NCBI GenBank assembly: GCA_028692105.1
Contig: JAQUYC010000017.1
Location: 1 to 35,837 of the forward strand
Direction: 5' to 3'
DNA from: Eubacteriales bacterium
GTDB lineage: Bacteria; Bacillota; Clostridia; Peptostreptococcales; Anaerovoracaceae
Length of the DNA: 35,837 nucleotides
The notes under the pieces: generated by a model
Database searches by the model: none
The model's input: only the letters and a program-made list of their open reading frames with translations
Told to the model about the DNA's origin: nothing
Part shown: in pieces, positions 1 through 7,691 of the stretch
How positions within the stretch are numbered: position 1 is the first letter of the stretch
How the letters are laid out: each line of letters starts with the position of its first letter
Made by a program: the position numbers and the translations under genes

Positions 1-148
1 GCTGAACCGAGTGCCAGTTCATTGTGAACCTCCAAGAACCTCCCACTTTAAAAACATATATTTGCAGAGAAAAGATAAATTCAGTGCAAAATTTTACGAT
101 TTTAAAAATTTTAAATACCTAGTAAAGGTAAAACTTATTTCGCAGTTG

Positions 149-177
149 TTGACATATGACCATAACCGGAATAGAAT
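149..177 (+). promoter_or_regulatory. Promoter with TATG-NN-CATA operator, upstream of the DUF364 operon
   Basis: The -35 box TTGACA is at 149-154 and the -10 box TAGAAT at 172-177, with a 17-bp spacer. The decamer TATGACCATA (155-164) is a palindrome of TATG/CATA half-sites and starts immediately after the -35 box. The same arrangement recurs at eight other promoters in this window. A factor bound here would sit between the -35 and -10 boxes, which normally means repression, although activation by DNA distortion is possible. Confidence 0.8.
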
Positions 178-218
178 GAACTATAATTATAAAATCTAAT
201 TGGTAAGGAGATGTTTCT

Positions 219-992
219 ATGATTTTGGAACGGGTCTATAAATTGGCAAAACCAAGGTTAGAAGGAAGAAGTATTCATGATGTCAGAATCGGTTTGGGGT
301 TAATGGCCGTGGAACTGGATAATGAATTAGTCGGGGTCACTTATGTGCTGAGCAATGAAATCGAGCGTACCTGTGCCGCACTTCCGCAGGCGGGAAGCCT
401 CGTGGGAATGAAGGCGGATGAAATTGCTTTATGGGCGGTCGAAGGGAAAAACGTGATTCGCAACGCACTAGGTTTAGCCGTTCTGAATTCTGTCGCCGAT
501 TTTGAAAGTTTGGAGCAGATCAATTCTTCGCAAGATGCCGACGCGGTTTTTTCTGTAGATATCAGACCGGAAGATACGATTGGCATCATAGGTCATATCG
601 GGCCTGTAATAAACAAACTTGCGGGCAGAAAGAATCGGATATTAATCTTTGAACGGGACGAAAGCAAGGGTACCGCCGAAACCTATCCGGAAAGCGCTCA
701 GTCTGATCTGCTGCCAAAATGCCAAGTAGTTTTTATTACAAGTTCGACTTTGATCAATGGGACATTGGATCCGCTTTTAAAATACTGCACCAATGCCAGG
801 GATATCGTTATGGTTGGGTCCAGCACGCCATTATATCCGGAAGCATTTACAGGAACTGGAGTAAGCGTTTTGTCCGGAACCAGATGGCTTTCATCAAACA
901 AAGACTCTATTTTAGCAGGCGTCAGTCAGTATGCGGGGATAAAGCAGTTGATGAAGTACGGACAGAAAATATCAGTTAAAGTTGCGAAATAA
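219..992 (+). CDS. DUF4213/DUF364 family protein (putative heavy-metal chelation)
   Basis: This 257-aa soluble protein has the two-part layout of the DUF364 family: an N-terminal DUF4213-like segment (about residues 5-85) and a C-terminal Rossmann-like DUF364 domain (about 110-245) with the turn GIIGHIGP and a conserved GSSTPLYP stretch. DUF364 proteins are annotated as putative heavy-metal chelators or cofactor-binding proteins and often lie beside metal transport or metallocofactor genes. The biochemical role is not established. The ATG is preceded by AAGGAG. It is the first gene after the promoter at 149 and is followed 32 bp later by a C_GCAxxG_C_C gene, probably in one transcript. Confidence 0.8.
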   Translation: MILERVYKLAKPRLEGRSIHDVRIGLGLMAVELDNELVGVTYVLSNEIERTCAALPQAGSLVGMKADEIALWAVEGKNVIRNALGLAVLNSVADFESLEQINSSQDADAVFSVDIRPEDTIGIIGHIGPVINKLAGRKNRILIFERDESKGTAETYPESAQSDLLPKCQVVFITSSTLINGTLDPLLKYCTNARDIVMVGSSTPLYPEAFTGTGVSVLSGTRWLSSNKDSILAGVSQYAGIKQLMKYGQKISVKVAK

Positions 993-1024
993 ATTAATCT
1001 TATAAAAATTAGGAGGTTGCTTCA

Positions 1025-1390
1025 TTGTCTGTAAATAAAGCCCAAAATATCTTTCTGGGCAGGGATGGTTATCAGAGGAAAAATTGCGCCCAGGCGGTTA
1101 TCAGTGCATTTAAAGACAAATATACGCTGAACAGCGATATTGCAGAAACGTTCCAGCGCTTTGGAGGAGGAAACGCTCCCGAGGGTATGTGCGGCGCATA
1201 TTATGCGGCAAGATATACCCTTATAAATTATTATCCTGACATGCTGGAGGATTTTGAAAAATATTTTATTGCCTTAGCTGGATCGGTAAAGTGCCGTCAA
1301 ATCAGAAAATACAATAAGCTTTCCTGCTTGGATTGTGTCGGCGTCAGTTCGGAATATCTGGATAACGCTTATCAAAAAAAGCGTTGCTAG
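1025..1390 (+). CDS. C_GCAxxG_C_C family redox protein, TTG start
   Basis: This 121-aa protein has the spaced cysteine pattern of the C_GCAxxG_C_C family: NCAQA (Cys21), a glycine-rich loop FGGG followed by MCGAYYAA, and C-terminal cysteines in KCRQ and SCLDC. The family is thought to be a redox or metal-binding module of anaerobes, and some members occur in radical SAM/methyltransferase clusters. The start is TTG, chosen because a full AGGAGG (1011-1016) lies 8 nt upstream. It is probably co-transcribed with the DUF364 gene. A second, longer member of the family is at 11877. Confidence 0.8.
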   Translation: MSVNKAQNIFLGRDGYQRKNCAQAVISAFKDKYTLNSDIAETFQRFGGGNAPEGMCGAYYAARYTLINYYPDMLEDFEKYFIALAGSVKCRQIRKYNKLSCLDCVGVSSEYLDNAYQKKRC

Positions 1391-1417
1391 AGTATTATGA
1401 CCTTATAAATAGAAAAA

Positions 1418-1455
1418 AGCACGCGAATCTGATCGAAATTATGGATTCTCGTGCT
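1418..1455. terminator. Bidirectional hairpin terminator between convergent genes
   Basis: A stem of about 12 bp pairs AGCACGCGAATC (1418-1429) with GATTCTCGTGCT (1444-1455), with a short mismatch. A run of A on the left gives a T-tract for the minus-strand transcript, and ATTTCTTTA follows on the right. It sits between the C_GCAxxG_C_C gene and the convergent oxidoreductase gene. Confidence 0.7.
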
Positions 1456-1495
1456 ATTTCTTTATGAGTTTAAAGTTTAGCTGAAAGCATTAATG

Positions 1496-2869
1496 TTAAA
1501 TATCCAGTCCTTCATTCAGATGAGCACAGTTTGCTGCGATCGCATTCATTGCGGCTGCATTGATCGGGTATGCGATCGGAGATGCCGAGATCAGCGGATG
1601 TGTAGCGACCTGGAACGTATTCAGCTCCGTTGCCGTAATTCCCTTTTGGATCGCAAGGCTTAGTATATTGATCATTTCGCCTATGGAATCTCCTCCGGAG
1701 ATCTGCGCACCTAGAATGATACCGGAGCACTTTGAGAATATCAGCTTGATATTGACCTTTTGTGTGCCCGGCAATGATCCCGGATGGCGGTCCATCGTTG
1801 TGAATTCTCCGACCATGATATTAAAGCCCTCCTGATTTGCCCTTGCTTCTGTAATACCTGCCGCAGCGTACGTTCTTCCGAATACCTTGGTTGAGAAAGC
1901 GCTGATGGTTCCCTTATTGGCGCGGACCAGCCGCAGATGGAATGCGTTACAGCCTGCGATCTTTGCTTCCATGGCAGCGGTAGAGGCCAGCAGTACGGGC
2001 ACATCTTTGCCGGTAAAGAAGCATTTCTTCTCAGCGCAGTCGCCTACGGCAAAAATGTTGGGGTCGCTTGTTCTTGTATATTGATCGACAATAATGGCGC
2101 CTTTTACATTCAATTCAATACCTGCGTCTTTCGCTAAAGATGCGTTTGGTTTCACACCAAGCCCAAGGATAACAAGATCCGCTTTGATCTGTTCTCCGTT
2201 ATCAAGATCGATGGATTCCACTTTTTCTGCTCCGTTGATTTTTGTAACTTTTGTATTTGTCAGAAGGCGAATTCCGTTCTCTTTCAGTGAACTCTCAATT
2301 TCATCTGTAAAGTTTTTGTCAAAAGCCTGCCAAAGACATGCATCTGCCAGTTCGACGAGGGTTACATTCTTGCCGAGCAATCGGATTTGTTCAGCGAATT
2401 CAACACCGATAAACCCCCCTCCGATAACCGCGATGTTTTCAGCAGTTTGTACCTTTTCCAGCACGGAATTCAAATAGATTTGATTTTTTAAAACAGGAAT
2501 CACGTTCTCAAGATCATGACCGGGAATGAAATTCGGAATGATAGGGAGTGATCCCGTAGCAAGGATCATTTTTTTATACTCATATGTTTCGCCGCATTCT
2601 GTTGTTACCATTTTTGCATTGCGATCGATTGCAGTTACCTGATCAATCGCCAGATGAATATTAGCATCCAATAAATTAGCATCTGGAATCACATTTTTAT
2701 CTGTGCTGTGCAATGTCCCGTATATGTATGGAATACCGCATGGAACCATAACTTTTTCGGTGTTCCTTATAACGGTTATGTCAATGTTGCCGTAGGCTTT
2801 TCTGGCCGTAGTGGCGCTAAGGATACCTCCGGCGCTGCCGCCGATAACCAATAAATCAGTTTTTTTCAT
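1496..2869 (-). CDS. FAD-dependent NAD(P)H disulfide oxidoreductase (CoA-disulfide reductase / NADH oxidase type)
   Basis: This 457-aa protein belongs to the single-cysteine group of pyridine nucleotide-disulfide oxidoreductases. Residues 9-15 form the FAD-binding glycine motif, Cys44 in VPCGIPYI is the redox-active cysteine, a second dinucleotide fold begins near residue 165 (IGGGFIGVE), and VGDCAE near 275 is the second FAD contact. The C-terminal dimerisation domain is complete. Known relatives reduce CoA-disulfide, CoA-persulfide or O2 with NAD(P)H, and sequence alone does not choose between them. AGGAGG precedes the ATG. It lies 30 bp downstream of an ArsR-type regulator on the same strand, so persulfide or redox control is a reasonable inference. 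Confidence 0.85.
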   Translation of the reverse strand: MKKTDLLVIGGSAGGILSATTARKAYGNIDITVIRNTEKVMVPCGIPYIYGTLHSTDKNVIPDANLLDANIHLAIDQVTAIDRNAKMVTTECGETYEYKKMILATGSLPIIPNFIPGHDLENVIPVLKNQIYLNSVLEKVQTAENIAVIGGGFIGVEFAEQIRLLGKNVTLVELADACLWQAFDKNFTDEIESSLKENGIRLLTNTKVTKINGAEKVESIDLDNGEQIKADLVILGLGVKPNASLAKDAGIELNVKGAIIVDQYTRTSDPNIFAVGDCAEKKCFFTGKDVPVLLASTAAMEAKIAGCNAFHLRLVRANKGTISAFSTKVFGRTYAAAGITEARANQEGFNIMVGEFTTMDRHPGSLPGTQKVNIKLIFSKCSGIILGAQISGGDSIGEMINILSLAIQKGITATELNTFQVATHPLISASPIAYPINAAAMNAIAANCAHLNEGLDI

Positions 2870-2899
2870 AATAAATTCCTCCTCATTAATTTGTTAATA

Positions 2900-3211
2900 T
2901 TACTCTTCGTCAGAGAAATATTCATTGATGACTGCCTTTACCAGGTTTCGGGCCCGTTCGTCGATGATAGAATAATAGATATTGGTCCCTTCCCGTTTGC
3001 CTGTAATGATCTTGGCTGCTTTTAACCGGATGAGATGCTGCGAGACTGTTGCCTGGGCTTCACCGAGACAATGCTGCATATCGCCGACATTTAAATGATC
3101 TTTCTCGCACAGGGTTTTAACGATGCATAGCCTCTGAGGATGTGCTATCGCTTTTAATATTTCCGCCAATTCAATAAATGATTCCGGTTGCGTTCGATAA
3201 ATATGTTGCAT
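2900..3211 (-). CDS. ArsR/SmtB family winged-helix repressor
   Basis: This 103-aa protein is one ArsR-type winged helix: a helical start, the HPQRLCIVKTL segment, a recognition helix in QATVSQHLIRLKAAKI, and a wing in GKREGTNIYYSI. The classical metal-binding ELCVC motif is absent. Cysteines are at 29, 35 and 48, the last just before the recognition helix. Because the next gene encodes a CoA-disulfide-reductase-like enzyme, a thiol- or persulfide-sensing role is possible but unproven. It would control its own operon. The upstream DNA is a long TA tract. Confidence 0.85.
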   Translation of the reverse strand: MQHIYRTQPESFIELAEILKAIAHPQRLCIVKTLCEKDHLNVGDMQHCLGEAQATVSQHLIRLKAAKIITGKREGTNIYYSIIDERARNLVKAVINEYFSDEE

Positions 3212-3245
3212 TTAAGATCTCCTATCTAAATATACTAATATATGA

Positions 3246-3280
<35 letters not shown>

Positions 3281-3331
3281 CAGTCGTTAATTTATAATCA
3301 ATAGAAAATGAAAAAAATTCTGCAAAAGTTA

Positions 3332-3359
3332 TTGACATATGACCATAACGGAATATAAT
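3332..3359 (+). promoter_or_regulatory. Promoter with TATG-NN-CATA operator, upstream of the DUF5320 operon
   Basis: TTGACA is at 3332-3337, the operator TATGACCATA at 3338-3347, and a perfect TATAAT -10 box at 3354-3359 with a 16-bp spacer. The operator is identical to that at 155. A weaker second copy, TATGCTCAAA (3379-3388), lies just downstream of the expected transcription start. Confidence 0.82.
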
Positions 3360-3410
3360 GTAGGTGTAGTTAATGGCATATGCTCAAAACTATCGAGGAG
3401 GTGAGATAAA

Positions 3411-3701
3411 ATGCCAGGAAGAGATGGAACAGGTCCTTTGGGATTAGGCGGTATGACCGGAAGAGGTCTCGGATTTTGCAGCGGCGCAGGCTCCGGAAGA
3501 TTTGGTTCGGGATTCGGTGCGGGTTATGGCAGAGGCTTGGGAACAAGATTCGGCTATGGCTGCAGAAGAGGAAGGTTTTTTAATATTGCACCATCGGAAT
3601 CTATGGAACAAGAAATTCTTTCAGCCGAAAGAGACTATTTGGAGGCGAGACTGAATACGATCAAGGAGCATCTGGACAGAACGAAGGCAAGTGACAAGTA
3701 A
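3411..3701 (+). CDS. DUF5320 family small Gly/Arg-rich protein
   Basis: This 96-aa protein begins MPGRDGTGPLG, typical of the DUF5320 family. Residues 1-55 are rich in Gly, Arg and aromatic residues (repeated GxGxGFG-type units with two cysteines), and residues 60-95 form a charged, probably coiled helix. Such proteins occur in anaerobes and archaea next to NifX-like and Fe-S ATPase genes; their function is unknown. GAGGAGGTG precedes the ATG. The gene follows a regulon promoter and starts an operon with a degenerate peroxiredoxin and a radical SAM gene. Confidence 0.8.
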   Translation: MPGRDGTGPLGLGGMTGRGLGFCSGAGSGRFGSGFGAGYGRGLGTRFGYGCRRGRFFNIAPSESMEQEILSAERDYLEARLNTIKEHLDRTKASDK

Positions 3702-3722
3702 CAGGGTTTTTCCCTGTTACTT
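3696..3722 (+). terminator. Hairpin overlapping the DUF5320 stop codon
   Basis: AAGTAACAGGG (3696-3706) pairs with CCCTGTTACTT (3712-3722) around a T-rich loop, giving an 11-bp perfect stem that contains the stop codon. No long T-tract follows, so it may be a leaky terminator or an mRNA-stabilising hairpin that lets the first gene be expressed more than the two after it. Confidence 0.55.
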
Positions 3723-3776
3723 GCTTTGCAGGCAAAGTAATTTGATTTTAGAAATTTTTATGGAGGAGCTTGAACA

Positions 3777-4322
3777 ATGCATGAAAGATATGGTGATGAT
3801 ATACCGATGATCGGACAAACAGCGCCGTCATTTCAGGTAAAAGCAACAAATGGAATTATTCGTTTTCCTGAAGATTATAAAGGAAAATGGACGATTATTT
3901 TTTCAATTCCAAGAGATTTTCATGCGAATCTTATCGTGGAACCGAAACAGTTTGCTGAAATGATAAAAGAGTTTGAAAAAAATGATACGCAATTAATCGG
4001 TCTCTTTGGGGATTCGATTTATCGCTATATTCACTTCTGTAATCTTTTTAAGCAGATGAGGGAAGGCGAAATTCAAAAAATTATGAAAAATTTTTCAATA
4101 GTTGAGGACGTGGAAAAGGTCATCGCCAAAAAATTTTGCATGATCCAGACAAAGTTTCAATTCATGGCACCTGTAGAACCAGTATTTATTATAGATCCGT
4201 TTTGCAGGATACGATGCATTCAGAATTACAATGATTCAACATGGAAAAATATGAAGGAAATCAACCATATTGTGACTGCTCTACGGAATGCGGATGCGGA
4301 AAAACAGGAGATGTTAGAATGA
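3777..4322 (+). CDS. Peroxiredoxin-like protein lacking the peroxidatic cysteine
   Basis: This 181-aa protein aligns by eye with 1-Cys peroxiredoxins of the AhpC/TSA family: IGQTAPSFQ (12-20), the strand YKGKWTIIFS (34-43), and a C-terminal PVEPVFIIDP segment. The catalytic loop, normally HPADFTPVC, reads IPRDFHANL (44-52), so the peroxidatic Cys is Leu52 and the activating Thr is His49. Peroxidase activity by the normal mechanism is therefore not expected. A binding or regulatory role is possible. GGAGG precedes the ATG. Its stop codon overlaps the start of the next gene (ATGA, 4319-4322), so the two are translationally coupled. Confidence 0.75.
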   Translation: MHERYGDDIPMIGQTAPSFQVKATNGIIRFPEDYKGKWTIIFSIPRDFHANLIVEPKQFAEMIKEFEKNDTQLIGLFGDSIYRYIHFCNLFKQMREGEIQKIMKNFSIVEDVEKVIAKKFCMIQTKFQFMAPVEPVFIIDPFCRIRCIQNYNDSTWKNMKEINHIVTALRNADAEKQEMLE

Positions 4323-5245
4323 ATGATTTTGAATATGTATATGGTCCGGTACCGTCAAGAAGGCTGGGAATGTCATTGGGCATAAGCCCGATCCCTCAAA
4401 AAACTTGCAACTATTCCTGTGTCTACTGCCAGCTTGGCAGAACAGATAAGCTGACCAATGAGAGGAAAATATTTTTTATCATCGAAAAAATTATGTCTGA
4501 ATTGGGAAAAACTCTTACTAGTGGAGTTGAATTTGATGTTGTGACTATCGTTGGAGAGGGGGAGCCGACACTGTATTTGGGATTAGGTGAGCTAATCCAT
4601 AGAACCAAATTGATTACGAAAAAACCGGTTGCCGTTATTACCAACGGTTCCCTGCTTTATGATTCTGCCCTGCAGTTTGAGCTTGAATCCGCTGATATCG
4701 TACTTCCATCTTTGGATGCATATGATGAAGCTTCATTTAGAAAGGTAAACAGACCCCATGGGAAACTTCATTTTGACCAAGTATATGAGGGCCTAAAGGA
4801 TTTTTCTCTGAAATATTCCGGACAGCTTTGGATCGAAATCATGCTTGTCTTGGGCTTAAATGATGATGAAGAATCTCTTCTTCGGTTTTCCAGGCTTCTG
4901 GAAGGCATTCGATATGACAGGCTATATATCAATACTCCGGTCCGGCCTCCCGCTGAGAAAGAAGCAAAGGCTGTCAGCAGCGAAACGATGAAGCATGCGG
5001 TCGAAATCCTAAATGGGACATCGATTGATCTGCTTGTGTCTTCCGGCTTTCACAGTGAAATACCAGATAATTATGAAGCAATAGTAAGCATAATTAAGCG
5101 GCATCCGATGAATCAATTTGAAATAGAGAGCTTTCTAAAATCAAGAGGTTGCAACAATATGGATTTTATTTTCTTGAAACTGGGAAAAAGCGGATCCGTT
5201 GAGAGGGTAAACTACAAAGGATATATGACATACCGAATGAGATAA
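4319..5245 (+). CDS. Radical SAM protein (COG0731-like)
   Basis: A 308-aa radical SAM enzyme. It opens with YGPVPSRRLGMSLGI, typical of the COG0731 Fe-S oxidoreductase group, followed by the cluster motif CNYSCVYC and VGEGEPTL as the SAM-binding segment. The last ~60 residues look like a small winged-helix domain. The reaction is unknown; relatives are distantly like TYW1. The ATG at 4319 is chosen because it overlaps the preceding stop as ATGA and has AGGAG 8 nt upstream; the reading frame stays open further upstream but without homology. It is the last gene of the operon starting at 3411. Confidence 0.8.
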   Translation: MNDFEYVYGPVPSRRLGMSLGISPIPQKTCNYSCVYCQLGRTDKLTNERKIFFIIEKIMSELGKTLTSGVEFDVVTIVGEGEPTLYLGLGELIHRTKLITKKPVAVITNGSLLYDSALQFELESADIVLPSLDAYDEASFRKVNRPHGKLHFDQVYEGLKDFSLKYSGQLWIEIMLVLGLNDDEESLLRFSRLLEGIRYDRLYINTPVRPPAEKEAKAVSSETMKHAVEILNGTSIDLLVSSGFHSEIPDNYEAIVSIIKRHPMNQFEIESFLKSRGCNNMDFIFLKLGKSGSVERVNYKGYMTYRMR

Positions 5246-5268
5246 GCAATAGAGAAAAGAAAAAATGA

Positions 5269-5307
5269 AGCATAGATGTCTATTGCAAATGCATTTTCAT
5301 CTATGCT
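5269..5307. terminator. Hairpin terminator between convergent genes
   Basis: AGCATAGATG (5269-5278) pairs perfectly with CATCTATGCT (5298-5307) around a 19-nt loop. It lies between the radical SAM gene and the convergent spore coat gene, with A/T-rich flanks on both sides. Confidence 0.6.
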
Positions 5308-5361
5308 CATATTATATGAAAAGCCTCTCTATATTTGCCTTTGATTTCAAGAGTTCTCAAT

Positions 5362-5823
5362 TTAGTTATACATTCCATTTTGAGTCATATAGTTGTAAAT
5401 CTGTTCACCATGCTGTTGTTCTTCTTTTTGAATATGATTAAGAGTATTTCTGATATTAGTATCTTTAAATTCAAAAATGCAGGTATTATAAGTGGAAGAC
5501 ACATGTTTTTCTGTTGATAACAAATCAGTGCAAAGATAGCTGTCTTTTTGCTTATTCTGGCTTGAATCTGCTGTGTTGTATGTCGGCGTAAATGATGATT
5601 GCTTCTGCTGATTGCCTCCCGATTGCATCGCCGGAACCGTTCCGCCCATTATCTGATTAACGGTATTTAAATGTTGCTTTTCGGTTTGACCTATTTGCAT
5701 AAATAAATTTTTGAGCTGCGCATCACATGCGTCGGCTGAATATTTACTATACTTTTCCACACAGATTTGCTCTTGCTCTTTTAAATCCTTTAAGAGCGAT
5801 GTTTCTTTTTGTGTTAATTGCAT
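5362..5823 (-). CDS. CotF-like spore coat protein
   Basis: A 153-aa protein. Residues 1-55 (LTQKETSLLKDLKEQEQICVEKY and onward) and 95-150 match the ferritin-like helical layout of CotF-family coat proteins, with a Gln/Ser-rich linker (about 60-90) between. It is expected in the spore coat and is the clearest sign that the organism forms endospores. AAGGAGG precedes the ATG. It stands alone between a terminator and the zinc-transport promoter and seems unrelated to its neighbours. Confidence 0.78.
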   Translation of the reverse strand: MQLTQKETSLLKDLKEQEQICVEKYSKYSADACDAQLKNLFMQIGQTEKQHLNTVNQIMGGTVPAMQSGGNQQKQSSFTPTYNTADSSQNKQKDSYLCTDLLSTEKHVSSTYNTCIFEFKDTNIRNTLNHIQKEEQQHGEQIYNYMTQNGMYN

Positions 5824-5977
5824 AATAATTAACCTCCTTATAGATAATTTATCTGTTGATAATATGTCCCATTTTCGTTTTAACTATTCATTATTAATCA
5901 ATATCGCGCTTTGCGGTTTTGCCCAATTCAACGCAAAATTTGCCGAATTTGGTAGTGATGATTTGGTAAATATGATA

Positions 5978-6031
5978 TTGACTGGAATCTGTAACAGTAA
6001 TATATTGCAAATGCAAGTCATTTGCAATATA
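5978..6031 (+). promoter_or_regulatory. Zinc-operon promoter with long palindromic operator
   Basis: TTGACT (5978-5983) and TATATT (6001-6006) form a promoter with a 17-bp spacer. Overlapping the -10 box and probable start is a perfect inverted repeat: TATATTGCAAATG (6001-6013), a 5-bp centre, and CATTTGCAATATA (6019-6031). The size and position fit a Fur-superfamily operator, and the Fur/Zur-like gene lies in the operon this promoter serves. The operator is unrelated to the TATG-NN-CATA sites. Confidence 0.75.
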
Positions 6032-6050
6032 CATGAAAAGGGGTAAAAAA

Positions 6051-6926
6051 ATGAAACATATAAAATGGTTCCTGTCTGCTCTTCTTATGACATTAATGGT
6101 AGCCTGCCTTTGTCTGACTGGTTGCAGAACCGATGAGAAAGTGGCGGAGGAGACGGAAAAACCGATTATCGCCGTAACCATCGTCCCGGAGAAAACTTTT
6201 GCAGAAGCGGTATGCGGCGACCTTGCCGAAGTGATCACGACGGTGCCACCGGGAAACAGCCCGGAAAACTATGAGCCGACGCCGCAGGAAATGGAAAAGC
6301 TGGAAAAGGCGTCTCTGTATTTTTCAATCGGCGTCCCGACGGAGAAAGCAAATATCCTGCCGAACATCGGAATGGTGAAAGTAATTCCATTGCAGGACAA
6401 GGTGGCGGAGGTATATCCGGAAAGAGTCTTTCCTTCAGGAGAACGGGATCCGCACATTTGGCTTTCTCCGAAACGGGTCAAGGTGATCATCGAAACGATC
6501 GCTCAGGAAATGAGCGCGCTTGATCCGGAGAACAAGGAAATCTATCAAAAAAACGCCGCGGCGTACCTGAAACAGCTTGATGAACTGGATCAGCAAATTA
6601 AACGGACGCTGCAGGGAGCGGAGAGTAAAAAATTCATGGTTTACCATCCAGCCTTCGGTTATCTTGCCGATGACTACGGCCTTCAGATGTATGCCCTCGA
6701 GGAGGAAGGAAAGGAAGCGACGATTCAGCACCTGCAGGATATGGTCGATCTTGCAAAGGCGGAGAACATAAAGGTGATCTTTTATCAGGATGAAATCGAC
6801 AGCAGTCAGTCCGAGGCCTTCGCCGAGGAAATAAGCGGAAGAACGGTGCAGCTCGCTCCGCTGGCGGCGGATTATATTGACAATCTTAAAAGAATGGCAC
6901 AGGCTATGGGAGAAACGATACAGTGA
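6051..6926 (+). CDS. znuA: Zinc/manganese ABC transporter substrate-binding lipoprotein
   Basis: A 291-aa cluster A-I metal-binding lipoprotein. The signal peptide ends in the lipobox LTGC, with Cys25 as the lipidated residue. Metal-site segments are PHIWLSP (His135) and YHPAFGYL (His199), with DEID near 247-250 as a possible carboxylate ligand. The segment that usually supplies the first histidine reads SPENYEPTP, so that His is Glu or Asn here. The start at 6051 is chosen over the in-frame ATG at 6033 because it has AAAGGGG upstream and gives a clean signal peptide. Its stop overlaps the ABC ATPase start. It should deliver Zn2+ (or Mn2+) to the ZnuBC pair. Confidence 0.85.
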   Translation: MKHIKWFLSALLMTLMVACLCLTGCRTDEKVAEETEKPIIAVTIVPEKTFAEAVCGDLAEVITTVPPGNSPENYEPTPQEMEKLEKASLYFSIGVPTEKANILPNIGMVKVIPLQDKVAEVYPERVFPSGERDPHIWLSPKRVKVIIETIAQEMSALDPENKEIYQKNAAAYLKQLDELDQQIKRTLQGAESKKFMVYHPAFGYLADDYGLQMYALEEEGKEATIQHLQDMVDLAKAENIKVIFYQDEIDSSQSEAFAEEISGRTVQLAPLAADYIDNLKRMAQAMGETIQ

Positions 6927-7687
6927 ACAATACGGCTATTCATATAGATAATCTATCGGTTTATTACGGTGATATCCCTGCAATCACAGGAATCAATCTA
7001 AACATAGGAGAAGGAGAATATCTGGGAATCATCGGCCCAAACGGAGGCGGAAAATCCACCTTGCTTAAGGCAATGCTCGGACTTGTTCCCGGAACCTTCG
7101 GAGAAATACGAATCTACGGGAAAAGTCCGGATAGGAGCAGGGGACAGATTGGTTACGTACCGCAGACCGCAAACCTGGATAAAAGGTTCCCGATCACATT
7201 GTTTGAAGTGGTTTTAACGGGCCGCATGAAGCAGGGAATCGCTCCGTTTTTTCAATTTAACCGGAGGGACAAGCGTTTTGCAGCGGAAATCCTTGAAAGA
7301 GTCGGCATCGAAGATCTTGCCGGCCGCAGGATTTCAGAGCTTTCCGGAGGAGAATTCCAGAAGATGCTGATTGCCCGCGCACTGACGGTCAATCCGAAGC
7401 TGCTTCTTCTGGATGAACCGACCGCCAGTGTCGACGCTGGCTCCAGAAATCAGATTTTCAGCCTGCTTGAAGAGCTGAATAAGACCATGACCATTGTTCT
7501 GGTGACGCATGATCTTATGGCGGTTTCTGCTCAGGTGCACAGGCTTGCCTGCTTAAACAGGAATCTGGTTTATCATGGAGAGCCTGAACTTACGGAAGGA
7601 ATCGTCAACAATCTGTATGGGTGTCCGGTGGATTTGATTGCTCATGGGGTACCCCATCGGGTGCTGAAACAGCATGAGGAGGATTGA
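6923..7687 (+). CDS. znuC: Zinc-type ABC transporter ATPase, GTG start
   Basis: This 254-aa ABC ATPase has Walker A GPNGGGKST (near residue 40), signature LSGGEFQKMLIARAL, Walker B LLLLDEPTASVD and the H-loop VTHD. Its sequence is of the metal-chelate (ZnuC/MntB) type. The GTG start overlaps the previous stop (GTGA, 6923-6926). It powers import together with the flanking lipoprotein and permease. Confidence 0.88.
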   Translation: MNNTAIHIDNLSVYYGDIPAITGINLNIGEGEYLGIIGPNGGGKSTLLKAMLGLVPGTFGEIRIYGKSPDRSRGQIGYVPQTANLDKRFPITLFEVVLTGRMKQGIAPFFQFNRRDKRFAAEILERVGIEDLAGRRISELSGGEFQKMLIARALTVNPKLLLLDEPTASVDAGSRNQIFSLLEELNKTMTIVLVTHDLMAVSAQVHRLACLNRNLVYHGEPELTEGIVNNLYGCPVDLIAHGVPHRVLKQHEED

Positions 7688-7691
7688 TCAT

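Noticed and set aside
11-199. 62-codon open frame at the left edge
   Set aside because: It has no ribosome binding site, low-complexity Lys/Asn/Tyr content and runs through the promoter at 149-177.
5281-5300. TATTGCAAATGCATTTTCAT as a second zinc operator
   Set aside because: Only one half-site fits the palindrome at 6001, and it lies in the loop of a terminator between convergent genes, away from any promoter.
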